Positions 49,737 through 58,646 of a stretch of DNA of 64,000 nucleotides are shown one piece after another. The DNA is taken from assembly GCA_034419075.1 (NCBI GenBank), contig DAOULR010000026.1, forward strand, positions 1 to 64,000, written 5' to 3'. Each line of letters starts with the position of its first letter. Position 1 is the stretch's first letter. Below the pieces are notes generated by a model, which was not told the DNA's origin, made no database searches, and saw only the letters and a program-made list of their open reading frames with translations. Source of the DNA: E44-bin88 sp034419075. GTDB lineage: Bacteria > Chloroflexota > Dehalococcoidia > Dehalococcoidales > BS750m-G39. A program made the translations under genes and the position numbers.

Positions 49737-50571
49737 AGCTCACATCCTCTTCCCGTGCCGAACTGGGCACGATATCAGCACCGCCTTCGGGCGCTTTCTC
49801 CACCTCGGCGATGCGTTTTTTATACTTCTTGTCCCGCCCGGTATCCTTCTGGGGCGATGACTTAACCAGGCCTCCCCACCCCCCGATCCAGTACTGCAAA
49901 CCGATTCTAAACAGGTTCGAGGTAACCCAGAAAAGGGCCAGCCCGCTGGGGAAGGACAGGGTCAACCAGGCGAACATAATAGGCATTATCCAGAGCATCA
50001 GGCTGCTCTGTGTCTTCTGGCTGGGGTCGACGGTGGGTGCCTGAACCATCTTCTGCTGTACCCACATCGAGGCGCCCACCAGCAGCGCCAGGAAAATGTC
50101 GCCACTAGCTAGGTTCAACCAGAGGAAATCGTTGGGGAGGGGCAGCGTGGAATAGACTACCGGCCAGGAATAGAGATACTTGGAAAGCCCCGCCAGATTC
50201 TCCGGGATTACCGCCAGCACCCGCATGATCGACTGGAAAAGGGCAATCCAGATAGGCATCTGGATTAACAGGGGCAGTATGCAGCCAGCCGGGCTAACCC
50301 CAGACTCCTTATAGAGATTCATCTGCTCCCGGGCCATCCTCTCCTTGTCTTTGCCGTACTTCTTTTTGAGTTCGGCAAGCTTGGGCTGGAGTTCCTGCAT
50401 GGCCTTGGAAGCGCGAATCTGCTTTAAGGTCAGGGGGAGCATAGCGCCGTTAACGATAAGCGTCAGGACGATGATAGCCAGCCCAAAGTTATTGAAGAGA
50501 TAGTGCGTCAGCACAATGAGGACGTTTGTCACTGGCTGTATAGCGATTATGTCCCACCAGTTTAGACCCAA
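49624..50571 (-). CDS. yidC: Membrane protein insertase YidC/Oxa1
   Basis: 315 residues with five membrane helices (about 20-42, 92-115, 150-175, 185-200, 205-225). Oxa1 features are LTLIVNGAMLPLTLKQIRASKAMQELQPKL and GCILPLLIQMPIWIALFQS. The last ~90 residues are a hydrophilic tail ending in RRGGGRRRKRG, probably binding ribosomes, and 113 bases of it overlap jag. It inserts and folds membrane proteins with or without SecYEG. Confidence 0.93.
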   Translation of the reverse strand: MGLNWWDIIAIQPVTNVLIVLTHYLFNNFGLAIIVLTLIVNGAMLPLTLKQIRASKAMQELQPKLAELKKKYGKDKERMAREQMNLYKESGVSPAGCILPLLIQMPIWIALFQSIMRVLAVIPENLAGLSKYLYSWPVVYSTLPLPNDFLWLNLASGDIFLALLVGASMWVQQKMVQAPTVDPSQKTQSSLMLWIMPIMFAWLTLSFPSGLALFWVTSNLFRIGLQYWIGGWGGLVKSSPQKDTGRDKKYKKRIAEVEKAPEGGADIVPSSAREEDVSYEESGDKRPDRGGGYPKSIRDTKPKSRRGGGRRRKRG

Positions 50572-50589
50572 CGAAATCTACCTCACTTA

Positions 50590-51759
50590 CTAGTTAATGG
50601 GCTGAATCCACAACCTCACCCCGGTATCGGCGTTAAGGGCATGGAGGTTCCGCTCCTGGGTATAAGCATAGAGAACGCCATCGGCCAAGGAAAGCGGGGC
50701 GTATATCGTCTCGGCTAAATCGGCAAAAAGCCCGAGCTGATTATTAACCGCATCTATGACATATATCTTGCCCGCCTCAGTGGCGATGAGAACCCTGTCC
50801 TCGGTCAGAACCGGCCAGGAACGGACCGGGCTTTCCAGGTCAAACTCGATTATCTCGACCCCGTTCAGGGCGTTCAAAGCGTAGGCCTTATTGTCGTAAC
50901 AGCCGACGTAGATGGTATTCTCAAAAGCCACCGCCCGCGTCCAGAACCACTTTTCCGCCTGGAATTTCCATTTCAGCGTGCCGTCGGCGGTATTTATGGC
51001 GTAGAAGCAACGGTCGAGGGAGCCGATGCAAACCGTGCCGTCAACGACCAGAGGTGTGGAAGCGAAAGCCCCCTCCGCCTCAAATTGCCACTTTTCGATA
51101 CCGTCGGCGGCGTTGATGGCATAGAGCTTCTTATCAAAGGAACCAACATAGAGCGTACCCGCATCATAGACAGGCGTCGACCATATCTTGTCCTCAGTGG
51201 CGAACTCCCAGAGCAAATCGCCGGTAGCCGCGTCCAGGGCGTAAACCTTGCCGTCGGCGCAGCCGAAGTATAGCTTATCCAAAGCGATTACTACGCCACT
51301 GACGATGGAGTCCATATTGCCTTCACGGGGATAGACCCAGCGCAATGCCCCCGATTCGGCATTAAGGGCGTAGACCTTGCCGTTATAGCCAGCAACATAG
51401 ACTAGCTCTTCGTACAAAGTGGGGCTGCCGTAAACAGCCACCGGTACCGCCCCACTGGAACAGCCGAAGCCGCCCGATGATACCGACCCTGTCAGCGGGA
51501 CCTCCCAGCGCTGGACGCCGGTCTCCGCATTTACCGCCACCAGCTTACCCTCCGTCGCCGGCGCCGAACAGCCGAAACTCCCGCCCGACGACGCCAGAGA
51601 GGGAGCTAAAAATATAGTCCCATCTACTACCGTAGCGCCGGAACCGCCCTCTGGGGAACCCCTGATGCCGGTACAACCGGTTACCAGAACCCCCACCAGC
51701 AGCAGAACGATAAGCAGGCTAATCTTGCCCACCGGTAGCGAACTCTTGCCGGTCCTCAT
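50590..51759 (-). CDS. PQQ-type beta-propeller lipoprotein (BamB-like)
   Basis: 389 residues. A signal peptide with lipobox VTGC (about Cys29) is followed by at least six propeller repeats of the form YALNAESGALRWxxP, VYALDAATGDLLWEF, LYAINAADGIEKWQF, FYAINTADGTLKWKF, AYALNALNG and LHALNADTG. Quinoprotein-like propellers act as scaffolds (BamB) or enzymes; no PQQ ligands are recognisable. Sitting between yidD and yidC, it may take part in membrane or surface protein assembly. Confidence 0.85.
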   Translation of the reverse strand: MRTGKSSLPVGKISLLIVLLLVGVLVTGCTGIRGSPEGGSGATVVDGTIFLAPSLASSGGSFGCSAPATEGKLVAVNAETGVQRWEVPLTGSVSSGGFGCSSGAVPVAVYGSPTLYEELVYVAGYNGKVYALNAESGALRWVYPREGNMDSIVSGVVIALDKLYFGCADGKVYALDAATGDLLWEFATEDKIWSTPVYDAGTLYVGSFDKKLYAINAADGIEKWQFEAEGAFASTPLVVDGTVCIGSLDRCFYAINTADGTLKWKFQAEKWFWTRAVAFENTIYVGCYDNKAYALNALNGVEIIEFDLESPVRSWPVLTEDRVLIATEAGKIYVIDAVNNQLGLFADLAETIYAPLSLADGVLYAYTQERNLHALNADTGVRLWIQPIN

Positions 51760-51993
51760 TTAGTTATTGCCTCCACAGTCAGCATGCGGCACCGGGTCAT
51801 AGCCGCCGGCATGGAACGGGTGGCAGCGAGCGATGCGCCTGGCCCCCATCCAGCCCCCCTTAAAAAAGCCGAAACGGGAGATAGCCTCATAGGTATATTG
51901 AGAACAGGTCGGGCTATAGCGGCAGTTTGACGGCAAGACCCGCGAAATCGTTAGCTGATAAAGCCTAATTAGCCCTAAAGCAAGCTCCTTCAT
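51760..51993 (-). CDS. yidD: Membrane protein insertion efficiency factor YidD
   Basis: 77 residues. The pattern LIRLYQLTISRVLPSNCRYSPTCSQYTYEAI and the closing CHPFHAGGYDPVP are diagnostic, with three conserved cysteines. It helps YidC-dependent insertion. It overlaps rnpA by 29 bases and abuts the propeller gene. Confidence 0.95.
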   Translation of the reverse strand: MKELALGLIRLYQLTISRVLPSNCRYSPTCSQYTYEAISRFGFFKGGWMGARRIARCHPFHAGGYDPVPHADCGGNN

Positions 51994-52327
51994 AGTCCCT
52001 CGCTAAGATTCTAGCCCGGGAAACTAACCCCCGGACTGTTTTCTCCAAGTTCGCGTAACTGGCCTTGGCCGCTTTGGGGCGGGCGATAAAGATAATATCC
52101 CATCCTCCCACCAGCGGCAAGGCACGCACTATTTCGCGCATTCGGCGCTTTATCCGGTTTCTCACCACCGCCCCACCCAGTCGCTTGCTCACCGAGAAAC
52201 CGTACCGTGACCGGGCAAGCTGGTTAGGCAAAGCCTTCATCACCATCAGGTCACGCGCCCAGGAGCTACCCTTCTCATAGACCAAGCTATATTGCTCCGC
52301 TCTGGTAAGGTATTCTTCGCCCCGCAT
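51965..52327 (-). CDS. rnpA: Ribonuclease P protein component
   Basis: 120 residues. The RNR motif region is visible as RYGFSVSKRLGGAVVRNRIKRRMREIVR. It pairs with the RNase P RNA to cut tRNA 5' ends. It lies 2 bases after rpmH and overlaps yidD. Confidence 0.95.
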   Translation of the reverse strand: MRGEEYLTRAEQYSLVYEKGSSWARDLMVMKALPNQLARSRYGFSVSKRLGGAVVRNRIKRRMREIVRALPLVGGWDIIFIARPKAAKASYANLEKTVRGLVSRARILARDYEGACFRAN

Positions 52328-52329
52328 GG

Positions 52330-52470
52330 TTACACCACGGTCAAGCGCTTACGTCCCTTAAGCCGTCGTGCCTTCAAGACACTTCGACCACCACGGGTAG
52401 ACATTCTGGCTCTAAAGCCGTGCTCTCTTTTTCGGGGAATGCTCTTTGGTTGATAAGTCCTCTTAGGCAC
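52330..52470 (-). CDS. rpmH: Ribosomal protein L34
   Basis: 46 residues with a GTG start. The family signature KRTYQPKSIPRKREHGFRARM and GGRSVLKARRLKGRKRL are complete. It heads the rpmH-rnpA-yidD-yidC-jag operon. No dnaA or clear DnaA-box cluster adjoins it, so the usual replication-origin neighbourhood is not kept here. Confidence 0.95.
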   Translation of the reverse strand: MPKRTYQPKSIPRKREHGFRARMSTRGGRSVLKARRLKGRKRLTVV

Positions 52471-52585
52471 AAATAGCTCCGTAATTAAATCAGGATGATT
52501 ATACTTCTGTATCTGCGGGGTGTCAAAGGGAGAGGGACAAAGCGGATTTATAAGGATGCCGAAAAAGAAGGCAACCTACATCACA

Positions 52586-52888
52586 CTAATCGCGTACACC
52601 AACGCCCCCTGTCTTATGGATGTGCTCCGGTACATAAGGCAGCAGGGCTAAGTGCCGCGCCCTCTTTATGGCCAGCGCCAGGGCGCGCTGATGCTTGGCG
52701 CAGGTGCCGGTCTTACGCCGGGGCCCAATCTTACCCCTATCCGATATGTAATGGCGCAACTTGGCCGGGTCTTTGTAATCTATCTCCTTAACGTTATCGA
52801 CGCAGAGGGAACAAAACTTGCGCCTTGGTATATATCTCGACCTGCCCGGCCTTTTAGCTTTCGATTCGTCGGCTCTTTTTCTGGCCAC
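52586..52888 (-). CDS. rpsR: Ribosomal protein S18
   Basis: 100 residues. The core YKDPAKLRHYISDRGKIGPRR and THCAKHQRALALAIKRARHLALLPY-like block are typical, and CSLC near 27-30 adds cysteines. It follows ssb and rpsF as in most bacteria. The C-terminal tail HIHKTGGVGVRD is slightly longer than usual. Confidence 0.94.
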   Translation of the reverse strand: MARKRADESKAKRPGRSRYIPRRKFCSLCVDNVKEIDYKDPAKLRHYISDRGKIGPRRKTGTCAKHQRALALAIKRARHLALLPYVPEHIHKTGGVGVRD

Positions 52889-52924
52889 CTCTTATTACGT
52901 TACCTAAACCCTTCTAGTAGATTT

Positions 52925-53350
52925 CTAACCCTCGTCGGGGAAGGGCACGTCCTCCACCGCCGGCTCCGGCTCGCTGGGATTGGCCTCCTCGCCCCCCTCC
53001 CCGGAAGCGGGAGCCGCGGGCTGTCGGTCAAGGAAGAGTACCCGGTTAGCCACTATCTCCGACCGGGAGCGCTGCTGCCCGTCTTGGCCCTCCCAGCTAC
53101 GGGTATGCAGTCTACCCTCGGCATAAACACGCTGACCTTTGGTCAGATACTGGTTGCAATTCTCAGCTAGTCTGTTCCAGGCGACTACGGTAAACCATTC
53201 CGTTTCCTGCTTACGCTCGCCTTCGGGGGTGGTGTAGACTCTGTTGGTGGCAACACGGAACGAGGTTACCGGGTTGCCGTTAGGGGTGAAACGCATTTCG
53301 GGTTCAGTGCCAACATTTCCTATAATCATCACTTTGTTCAGGGTCAACAT
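52925..53350 (-). CDS. ssb: Single-stranded DNA-binding protein
   Basis: 141 residues from ATG 53350, chosen because AAAGGAG stands 8 bases upstream and the conserved start LNKVMIIGNVGTEPEMRFTPNG follows directly. The OB-fold occupies ~1-105. The tail is acidic but ends VEDVPFPDEG, so the Pro-Phe pair that binds partner proteins is internal rather than at the very end. It is part of rpsF-ssb-rpsR. Confidence 0.93.
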   Translation of the reverse strand: MLTLNKVMIIGNVGTEPEMRFTPNGNPVTSFRVATNRVYTTPEGERKQETEWFTVVAWNRLAENCNQYLTKGQRVYAEGRLHTRSWEGQDGQQRSRSEIVANRVLFLDRQPAAPASGEGGEEANPSEPEPAVEDVPFPDEG

Positions 53351-53409
53351 CGCCAAAACTCCTTTCGCCCTCACCCAAATTCGTAGGAAACAGGCGTTTT
53401 TCCTTTATA

Positions 53410-53739
53410 TTAGCTGTCTAATCTTACCAGTAAATGCCGTAGCACCTCCTCAGAGATTCTCAGGTTCGCTTCAAGCCCTTTGCCCGATGCTGCTTTCATC
53501 TTGCATCGGAACAGAACGTAATTGCCTTCCAGGAAATGTTTAATGGGATAAGCCAGTTTGCGCTTACCCCAGCGGTCAACTTCGTCAACCGTGCCGCCGT
53601 CCTGACTAATCAGGCGGCTGATATTATCGACGACGCCGTCAAGGCCTTCATCGGCAAGCTCAGGATTGATAATCACCACCAGCTCGTAGTCGCGAAGCTG
53701 CTTGTTTTCCTCAGTAACTTTATTCTCTTTAGTAACCAT
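53410..53739 (-). CDS. rpsF: Ribosomal protein S6
   Basis: 109 residues. The S6 start RDYELVVIINPELADEGLDG and WGKRKLAYPIKHFLEGNYVL are unmistakable. It heads the operon with ssb and rpsR. It has an unusually charged N-terminal lead (KENKVTEENKQL). Confidence 0.94.
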   Translation of the reverse strand: MVTKENKVTEENKQLRDYELVVIINPELADEGLDGVVDNISRLISQDGGTVDEVDRWGKRKLAYPIKHFLEGNYVLFRCKMKAASGKGLEANLRISEEVLRHLLVRLDS

Positions 53740-53859
53740 AAACTCCTTAACCCGTTGAGATTAGCTATTATATCATACAACCACTGATGCAACAATAGTT
53801 GGATTTAGCCGTCAGCTTGACACGGCAAGGTGCCCCTGATAGACTTTTCTTACTGAAAC

Positions 53860-53936
53860 GGCCCCGTGGTGTAGCGGTCTAACATGCCACCCTGTCACGG
53901 TGGAGATCGGGGGTTCGAATCCCCCCGGGGTCGCCA
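53860..53936 (+). tRNA. tRNA-Asp (GTC)
   Basis: 77 bases including an encoded CCA. Acceptor GGCCCCG/CGGGGTC (with one G-T), anticodon loop CTGTCAC (GTC) on stem CCACC/GGTGG, T-arm GGGGGTTCGAATCCCCC, discriminator G. Unlike the tRNAs near tuf it has CCA in the DNA. Confidence 0.95.
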
Positions 53937-53956
53937 CCACCCCACACTCCACTCTT

Positions 53957-54874
53957 TTACTCTTTTAGATAGCTGAATGCCGCCTTGGCGGCGGTAGCGC
54001 CATCGCCGACAGCGGAGGCAATCTGGCGGGCTGAGCTCTGGCGGACATCGCCCGCGGCAAAGATTCCTGAAACCGAGGTCGCCATCGTTTCGCCAGTGCT
54101 GATGTGACCAGTCTTAGTCAGCTTTAGTATTTTAGCGAACGGTTGGCTGTTAGGTTTAAGCCCCACGGCGACAAAGACGCCGTCCACCTCAAGAGTGGAA
54201 GTCTGCTTGGTCTTGACGTTGCGCAATTGAAGCGCCTTGACCACCTCCCCACCCACAATCCCCTCCACGATGGTATCCCAGATAAACTTTATCTTGGGCT
54301 GCGCCTTGGCTCTTTTCTGTAAAACCTCCCCCGCCCGCAGCTGGTCTCGGCGGTGTATGACGTAAACCTTACTGGCGTGCTGGGTAAGCTCCAGGGCGTC
54401 GGTGATGGCGGCATCGCCCCCTCCCACCACGGCTACCTCTCTTTTGCGGAAGAAGAAGCCGTCGCAGGTGGCGCAGTAAGAGACGCCGTGCCCCACCAGC
54501 GTTCCCTCTCCAGGAACGCCCAGCCTTTTGTACTCCGAGCCGGCGGCGATAATAACCGCCTCAGCCTCGAAGCTACCGCCGGTGGTTATGATTCTATGCG
54601 GCTTGCCCGTTTTTACGCCCGTGACCTCGGCCGTTACCGTCTTCAGTCCGTATTTAGCCGCCTGCTTATGCATCAGTGCGCCCAGCTCGGCGCCGGAGAC
54701 GCCCTCGGGGAAGCCAGGGTAGTTTTCCACCAGCGGGGCGTTAAACATTTGGCCGCCGAAAGCGCCGCGCTCGATGAGCAGGCTCTTCAAGCCCGCCCGC
54801 GCGGTGTAAAGCCCCGCGGTCAGCCCCGCCGGCCCCCCACCGATAATAACTACTTCGTATTTCGCTTTAGCCAT
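53957..54874 (-). CDS. trxB: Thioredoxin reductase
   Basis: 305 residues. FAD motif GGGPAGLTAGLYTARAG (12-28), the redox pair CATC (134-137) and the NAD(P)H motif VVGGGDAAITDALELTQ are all intact, with the ending FAAGDVRQ. It reduces thioredoxin with NADPH. It stands alone, divergent from the acyl-CoA synthetase gene. Confidence 0.93.
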   Translation of the reverse strand: MAKAKYEVVIIGGGPAGLTAGLYTARAGLKSLLIERGAFGGQMFNAPLVENYPGFPEGVSGAELGALMHKQAAKYGLKTVTAEVTGVKTGKPHRIITTGGSFEAEAVIIAAGSEYKRLGVPGEGTLVGHGVSYCATCDGFFFRKREVAVVGGGDAAITDALELTQHASKVYVIHRRDQLRAGEVLQKRAKAQPKIKFIWDTIVEGIVGGEVVKALQLRNVKTKQTSTLEVDGVFVAVGLKPNSQPFAKILKLTKTGHISTGETMATSVSGIFAAGDVRQSSARQIASAVGDGATAAKAAFSYLKE

Positions 54875-55016
54875 CGCTTACCTCTGGCAAACCTCGTTTT
54901 TAGATTATAGCATAGAATACCCTAATTATTATGATACCGCGCCGTCAAGACAAGGTTAAACTTGTTTTATAACACGCACAGCGTGTAGAATCTAGAGGAC
55001 ACAAAGGTGATAAGTC

Positions 55017-56468
55017 TTGAAAAACAGCGACGGTAAGATTAACTGGCAATACATCTTTGACCCCAAAACGGTGGCTGTCATCGGCGCCTCCAACAACCCT
55101 GGCTCCTGGGGGTACGGTATTATGAAGCACCTTACCCGCCCCGCCCGCCGCAAAATCTACCCGGTTAACCCCAATGCCGCCGAAATTATGGGCGTTAAAG
55201 CTTTTGCCAGTGTGCTCGATATTCCCGGAGCGGTGGAACTGGCTGTCATCGTCGTCGCCTCCCCGCGGGTGCCCAAAATAATCCGCGAGTGCGTCCAGAA
55301 AGGGATAGAGGCGGCGGTGGTCGTCTCCGGCGGCTTTGCCGAAAGCGGCGGCGAGGGCGTCAAACTGGAAGCCGACTTGGTTAAGGTCGCCCGCCAGGGG
55401 AGTCTCCGCTTTATCGGGCCCAACACCATGGGCCACGCCGATACTTCGTCACAGCTCTCCACCCTGGCCTGGACCTTCGAGACTCCCCCCGGCCCCGTGG
55501 CTCTCATCGCCCAGAGCGGCAACTACGGCCACCGCATCCTGCACCGCGGCATGATGTCGGGCATTGGCTTCAGCAAGTTTGTCTGCACCGGTAACGAAGC
55601 CAACATCCATTTTGAAGACTACTTCGAATACCTGGCCGAGGATAAAGACACCAAGATAATCGCCGCCTACATCGAAGGCTTGAGAGAGGGCCGGCGTTTC
55701 TTCGAGCTGGCTAAAAAGATTACCCCACATAAACCCGTTATCGTCATCAAGGCAGGGGCGACCAGGGCCTCGGCCAAAGCCGCCCTGTCCCACACCGCCA
55801 CCCTGGCCGGTTCGGACGAGGTCTATGCGGCGGCCTTTCACCAGGCGGGCGTACTCAGGGTGGAAGACGACGACGAGCTCTGCGATGTGGTCACCGCTCT
55901 GCTCTACCAGCCCCTGCCCCGCGGCAAGAAGATAGGTATTTTGACTATCGGTGGGGGCTTAGGGGTAATGTCCGCCGAAGCCTGTGAAAAAGAGGGTCTG
56001 GAGATACCTAAACTGGCCCCAGCCACCATAGAAAAGCTGAACGCCCAGCTGCCGCCGCGCTGGTCCCATGCCAACCCGGTGGACATGGCTGGAATCAGCA
56101 TGGCCGAAAACCCGGTCACCTTTCCCTCCCTCTTCGCCATGATGGACGATAAAGATATCGACGCCATACTGCTGCAGGCGCCCATCGGGGCCAACACCGA
56201 CCGCCTGGCCACCATGTTCGACAAAGAAGAGATTAAGGCTTACCGCCAGGCTGAGGAAAAGGCCTTGGACAGGCTCAGCCAGCGGGTCAAGCGGGACGAA
56301 AAACCGGTATTCATGGTCAAGCCCGCCGTCGAATTCGCCACCGACCCCGAGGTTGCTTCCCTCTTCAGCCGGGAGAGTATTCCCGTCTACCCCAGCCCCC
56401 GCCGCGCCGCCAAGGTACTAAAGCAGCTGGCCTGGTATCGGCACTATCTCGACTCTATCGGCCCATAA
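55017..56468 (+). CDS. ADP-forming acyl-CoA synthetase alpha subunit
   Basis: 483 residues, TTG start. CoA-binding domain (TVAVIGASNNPGSWGYGIMK), the succinyl-CoA-ligase-like middle (VAL IAQSGNYG block) and the phospho-histidine loop AALSHTATLAG (His about 261) are visible. It converts acyl-CoA to acid with ATP formation together with an ATP-grasp beta subunit, here encoded at 42,876. Tail contains an extended region (about 400-483) that may be a remnant second domain. Confidence 0.9.
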   Translation: MKNSDGKINWQYIFDPKTVAVIGASNNPGSWGYGIMKHLTRPARRKIYPVNPNAAEIMGVKAFASVLDIPGAVELAVIVVASPRVPKIIRECVQKGIEAAVVVSGGFAESGGEGVKLEADLVKVARQGSLRFIGPNTMGHADTSSQLSTLAWTFETPPGPVALIAQSGNYGHRILHRGMMSGIGFSKFVCTGNEANIHFEDYFEYLAEDKDTKIIAAYIEGLREGRRFFELAKKITPHKPVIVIKAGATRASAKAALSHTATLAGSDEVYAAAFHQAGVLRVEDDDELCDVVTALLYQPLPRGKKIGILTIGGGLGVMSAEACEKEGLEIPKLAPATIEKLNAQLPPRWSHANPVDMAGISMAENPVTFPSLFAMMDDKDIDAILLQAPIGANTDRLATMFDKEEIKAYRQAEEKALDRLSQRVKRDEKPVFMVKPAVEFATDPEVASLFSRESIPVYPSPRRAAKVLKQLAWYRHYLDSIGP

Positions 56469-56697
56469 ATCCCCCTACCACCAAGTCCGATTATAGTCAA
56501 CCATAGTTGATTTATTTCCATTGACAGGGTTTATCACCCGTAGATAGCGCTAGAACAGCACTTACCTCGTATATCGCCCGAAATCGGCAGGAAAAGAGAG
56601 TATGAGCCTGATTAAGGCAGATAAAAAGGACAGAAGTCCACTCCCCCTCCCATACAGTAAACTTGACGCCAAAGGTCTACAATCAGTATGATAAAGT

Positions 56698-56937
56698 ATG
56701 CTCGATGGCAAATGCCCAAAGTGCGCCTATCACTGTTCAGGTTGGGCGTTGCAGTTCCCCCAAAATCAGACGTGTCCCAGATGCGGTACGGGGTTGGTGA
56801 TTACGGAGGGCGGGCGGAAGGTTTCCATCGGCTACTCCCCCTTCACGGCGGAAAAGTACGTCATTGACGCCCCCAAGAAAACCCCCACCCCTACCAAGAA
56901 AAAGGGCGACAGCTCAGACAAGCCGCCCAGCTCTTAA
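56698..56937 (+). CDS. Zinc-ribbon small protein
   Basis: 79 residues. Cysteines CPKCAYHC (6-13) and CPRCGTG (about 27-33) form a zinc ribbon; the tail is Lys/Pro/Ser-rich (KKTPTPTKKKGDSSDK). No partner genes and no family name. It starts after a weak AAAGT site, so the start is uncertain. Confidence 0.5.
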   Translation: MLDGKCPKCAYHCSGWALQFPQNQTCPRCGTGLVITEGGRKVSIGYSPFTAEKYVIDAPKKTPTPTKKKGDSSDKPPSS

Positions 56938-57110
56938 CTTAATCGAGCATCTGGAACCACGGCCTTTGTCTCACTATCGCCAAGTTTTTCCCACCAAAAC
57001 TTCATGGTAAAAAAGTTGCCATGAAACATGCTTTTATGCTATCCTGAAGCGGCAAAAGGTTACCAGCACTTAGCAGCCGTGTTCTATCCAGTTTGAGATA
57101 ACTACTTTAA

Positions 57111-57140
57111 GACCCAATGTAACTAAGGGTCGATTTTTTT
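57111..57140 (+). terminator. Weak terminator-like hairpin before the FAD oxidase cluster
   Basis: Stem GACCC (57111-57115) and GGGTC (57127-57131) with an 11-base loop is followed by GATTTTTTT. The 239-base gap it lies in shows no gene. It might end transcription of the zinc-ribbon gene or act as an attenuator of the operon starting at 57177. Confidence 0.35.
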
Positions 57141-57176
57141 GACAATAAAAGCACCACACAAGCGGGAGGTAGAACC

Positions 57177-58634
57177 ATGAACAGAAGGGATAAGCTTGTC
57201 GAAATCGTCGGCGTCGAGAACTTCTCCGACGACCCCAAGGCTTTAGAGGCTTATGCTAAAGACTTCAGTCTCCAACCGGCGGGAGCCCCCGAATATGCGG
57301 TCAAACCCAAGGACACCCAGGAAGCAAGCAAAGTCATCAAGGTGGCCAACGACCACTCGCTGCCCGTAGTACCCGTCAGCTCCTGGGTGCATTTTTACGG
57401 GGCGACCATCCCCAAGAAGGGCGGCATCATCCTTGACCTTACCCGGATGAACCGCATCTTTGAGGTCGATGATTTCAATAAACGCGTCAGGTTCGAAGCG
57501 GGGGTAACCTGGGAACAGCTCACCAGCCACCTGGAAAAGAAAGGCTTCCGAATAATGATGCCCCTCCTCCCCCACCCCCAGCGCTCGGTGCTCACCGACC
57601 ACCTGGAGAGAGAGGTTATCATAAACACCGTCTATGACTACGGAGAGCCGCTGCAGAGCATGGAGGTCGTCTGGCCCAACGGAGAGATCTTTCGCACCGG
57701 CTCGGCCAGCGTCATGGGCTACCCCGATTCCCCCTCCAAGGGGGGCAACCCCACGGGGCCGGGTATAGACTTCTATAGATTCCTGCAGATGGCACAGGGG
57801 ACGATGGGGGTAGTGACCTGGACCAACCTCAAGACCGAATTCATTACCCAGAAAGACAGGGTGTTCATCGCTCCGGTAAAAGACCTGAATATGGTCATGG
57901 AATTCCTCTATCGCATATTAAGGATAAGAATCGGCCAGGAGTGCCTGCTGCTGAACAATACCGACCTGGCGGCGATAATGGCCACGGACATGAAGAAAGA
58001 GTTCGCCTCACTAAGAGCCTCCCTGCCGTCCTGGACTCTGATTCTGGTCATCAGCGGACATTTCCGCGACCCCGACGGCAAGATTAGATACGAAGAAAAA
58101 GCGCTCAACGAGATTATCAAGAAGGAATTCCCCGAAGTCTCGTTCAGCGATAACCTTCCCGGGCTTCCCGGCTCGGGACAAAAACTGCTGGGCAGGCTAC
58201 GCCAACCCTGGCCCAAGGAAATCACCTACTGGAAGAACCGATACAAGGGCGGCTGCCACAGCCTCTTCTTCATCACCAAGCCGACGCTAGCGCCCAAGTT
58301 CTTAGATCGGATGGAATCGCTGGCCTCCCGGTACGGCTACCCCGAAGGCGACCTGGGCGGCTACATACAGCCCATAGAACATAATCGGGCCTGCCAGCTG
58401 GAATTCAACCTCTTCTACGACCCCACCAGCCGCCCCGAAGTGGAACGGGTGCGGACCCTGGCCAGCGAAGCCACCAAGACCCTGTTCGACCAGGGGGCTC
58501 TCTTTACCCGCCCCTACGGCGAATTGGCCAAGCTGGTCTATGATAGGGCCAACGGCTACGCCGCCATCCTGAAGAGGGTTAAAAAGCTCTTCGACCCCAA
58601 GAATATAATGAACCCGGGTAATCTGTGCTTCTAG
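57177..58634 (+). CDS. FAD-linked oxidase (GlcD/vanillyl-alcohol-oxidase fold)
   Basis: 485 residues. The FAD-binding part has PVVPVSSWVHFYGATIPKKGGIILDL and GVTWEQL; the FAD-linked C-terminal domain ends in KKLFDPKNIMNPGNLCF, the usual closing of GlcD-like oxidases. It likely oxidises a hydroxy acid or phenol-type alcohol. GGGAGG precedes the ATG. It starts a dense operon with an iron-sulfur partner 12 bases on. Confidence 0.88.
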   Translation: MNRRDKLVEIVGVENFSDDPKALEAYAKDFSLQPAGAPEYAVKPKDTQEASKVIKVANDHSLPVVPVSSWVHFYGATIPKKGGIILDLTRMNRIFEVDDFNKRVRFEAGVTWEQLTSHLEKKGFRIMMPLLPHPQRSVLTDHLEREVIINTVYDYGEPLQSMEVVWPNGEIFRTGSASVMGYPDSPSKGGNPTGPGIDFYRFLQMAQGTMGVVTWTNLKTEFITQKDRVFIAPVKDLNMVMEFLYRILRIRIGQECLLLNNTDLAAIMATDMKKEFASLRASLPSWTLILVISGHFRDPDGKIRYEEKALNEIIKKEFPEVSFSDNLPGLPGSGQKLLGRLRQPWPKEITYWKNRYKGGCHSLFFITKPTLAPKFLDRMESLASRYGYPEGDLGGYIQPIEHNRACQLEFNLFYDPTSRPEVERVRTLASEATKTLFDQGALFTRPYGELAKLVYDRANGYAAILKRVKKLFDPKNIMNPGNLCF

Positions 58635-58646
58635 GGAGGAATAAAG

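Noticed and set aside
52471..52585. Possible replication origin next to rpmH
   Set aside because: No TTATNCACA-type DnaA boxes and no dnaA nearby were seen in the gap.
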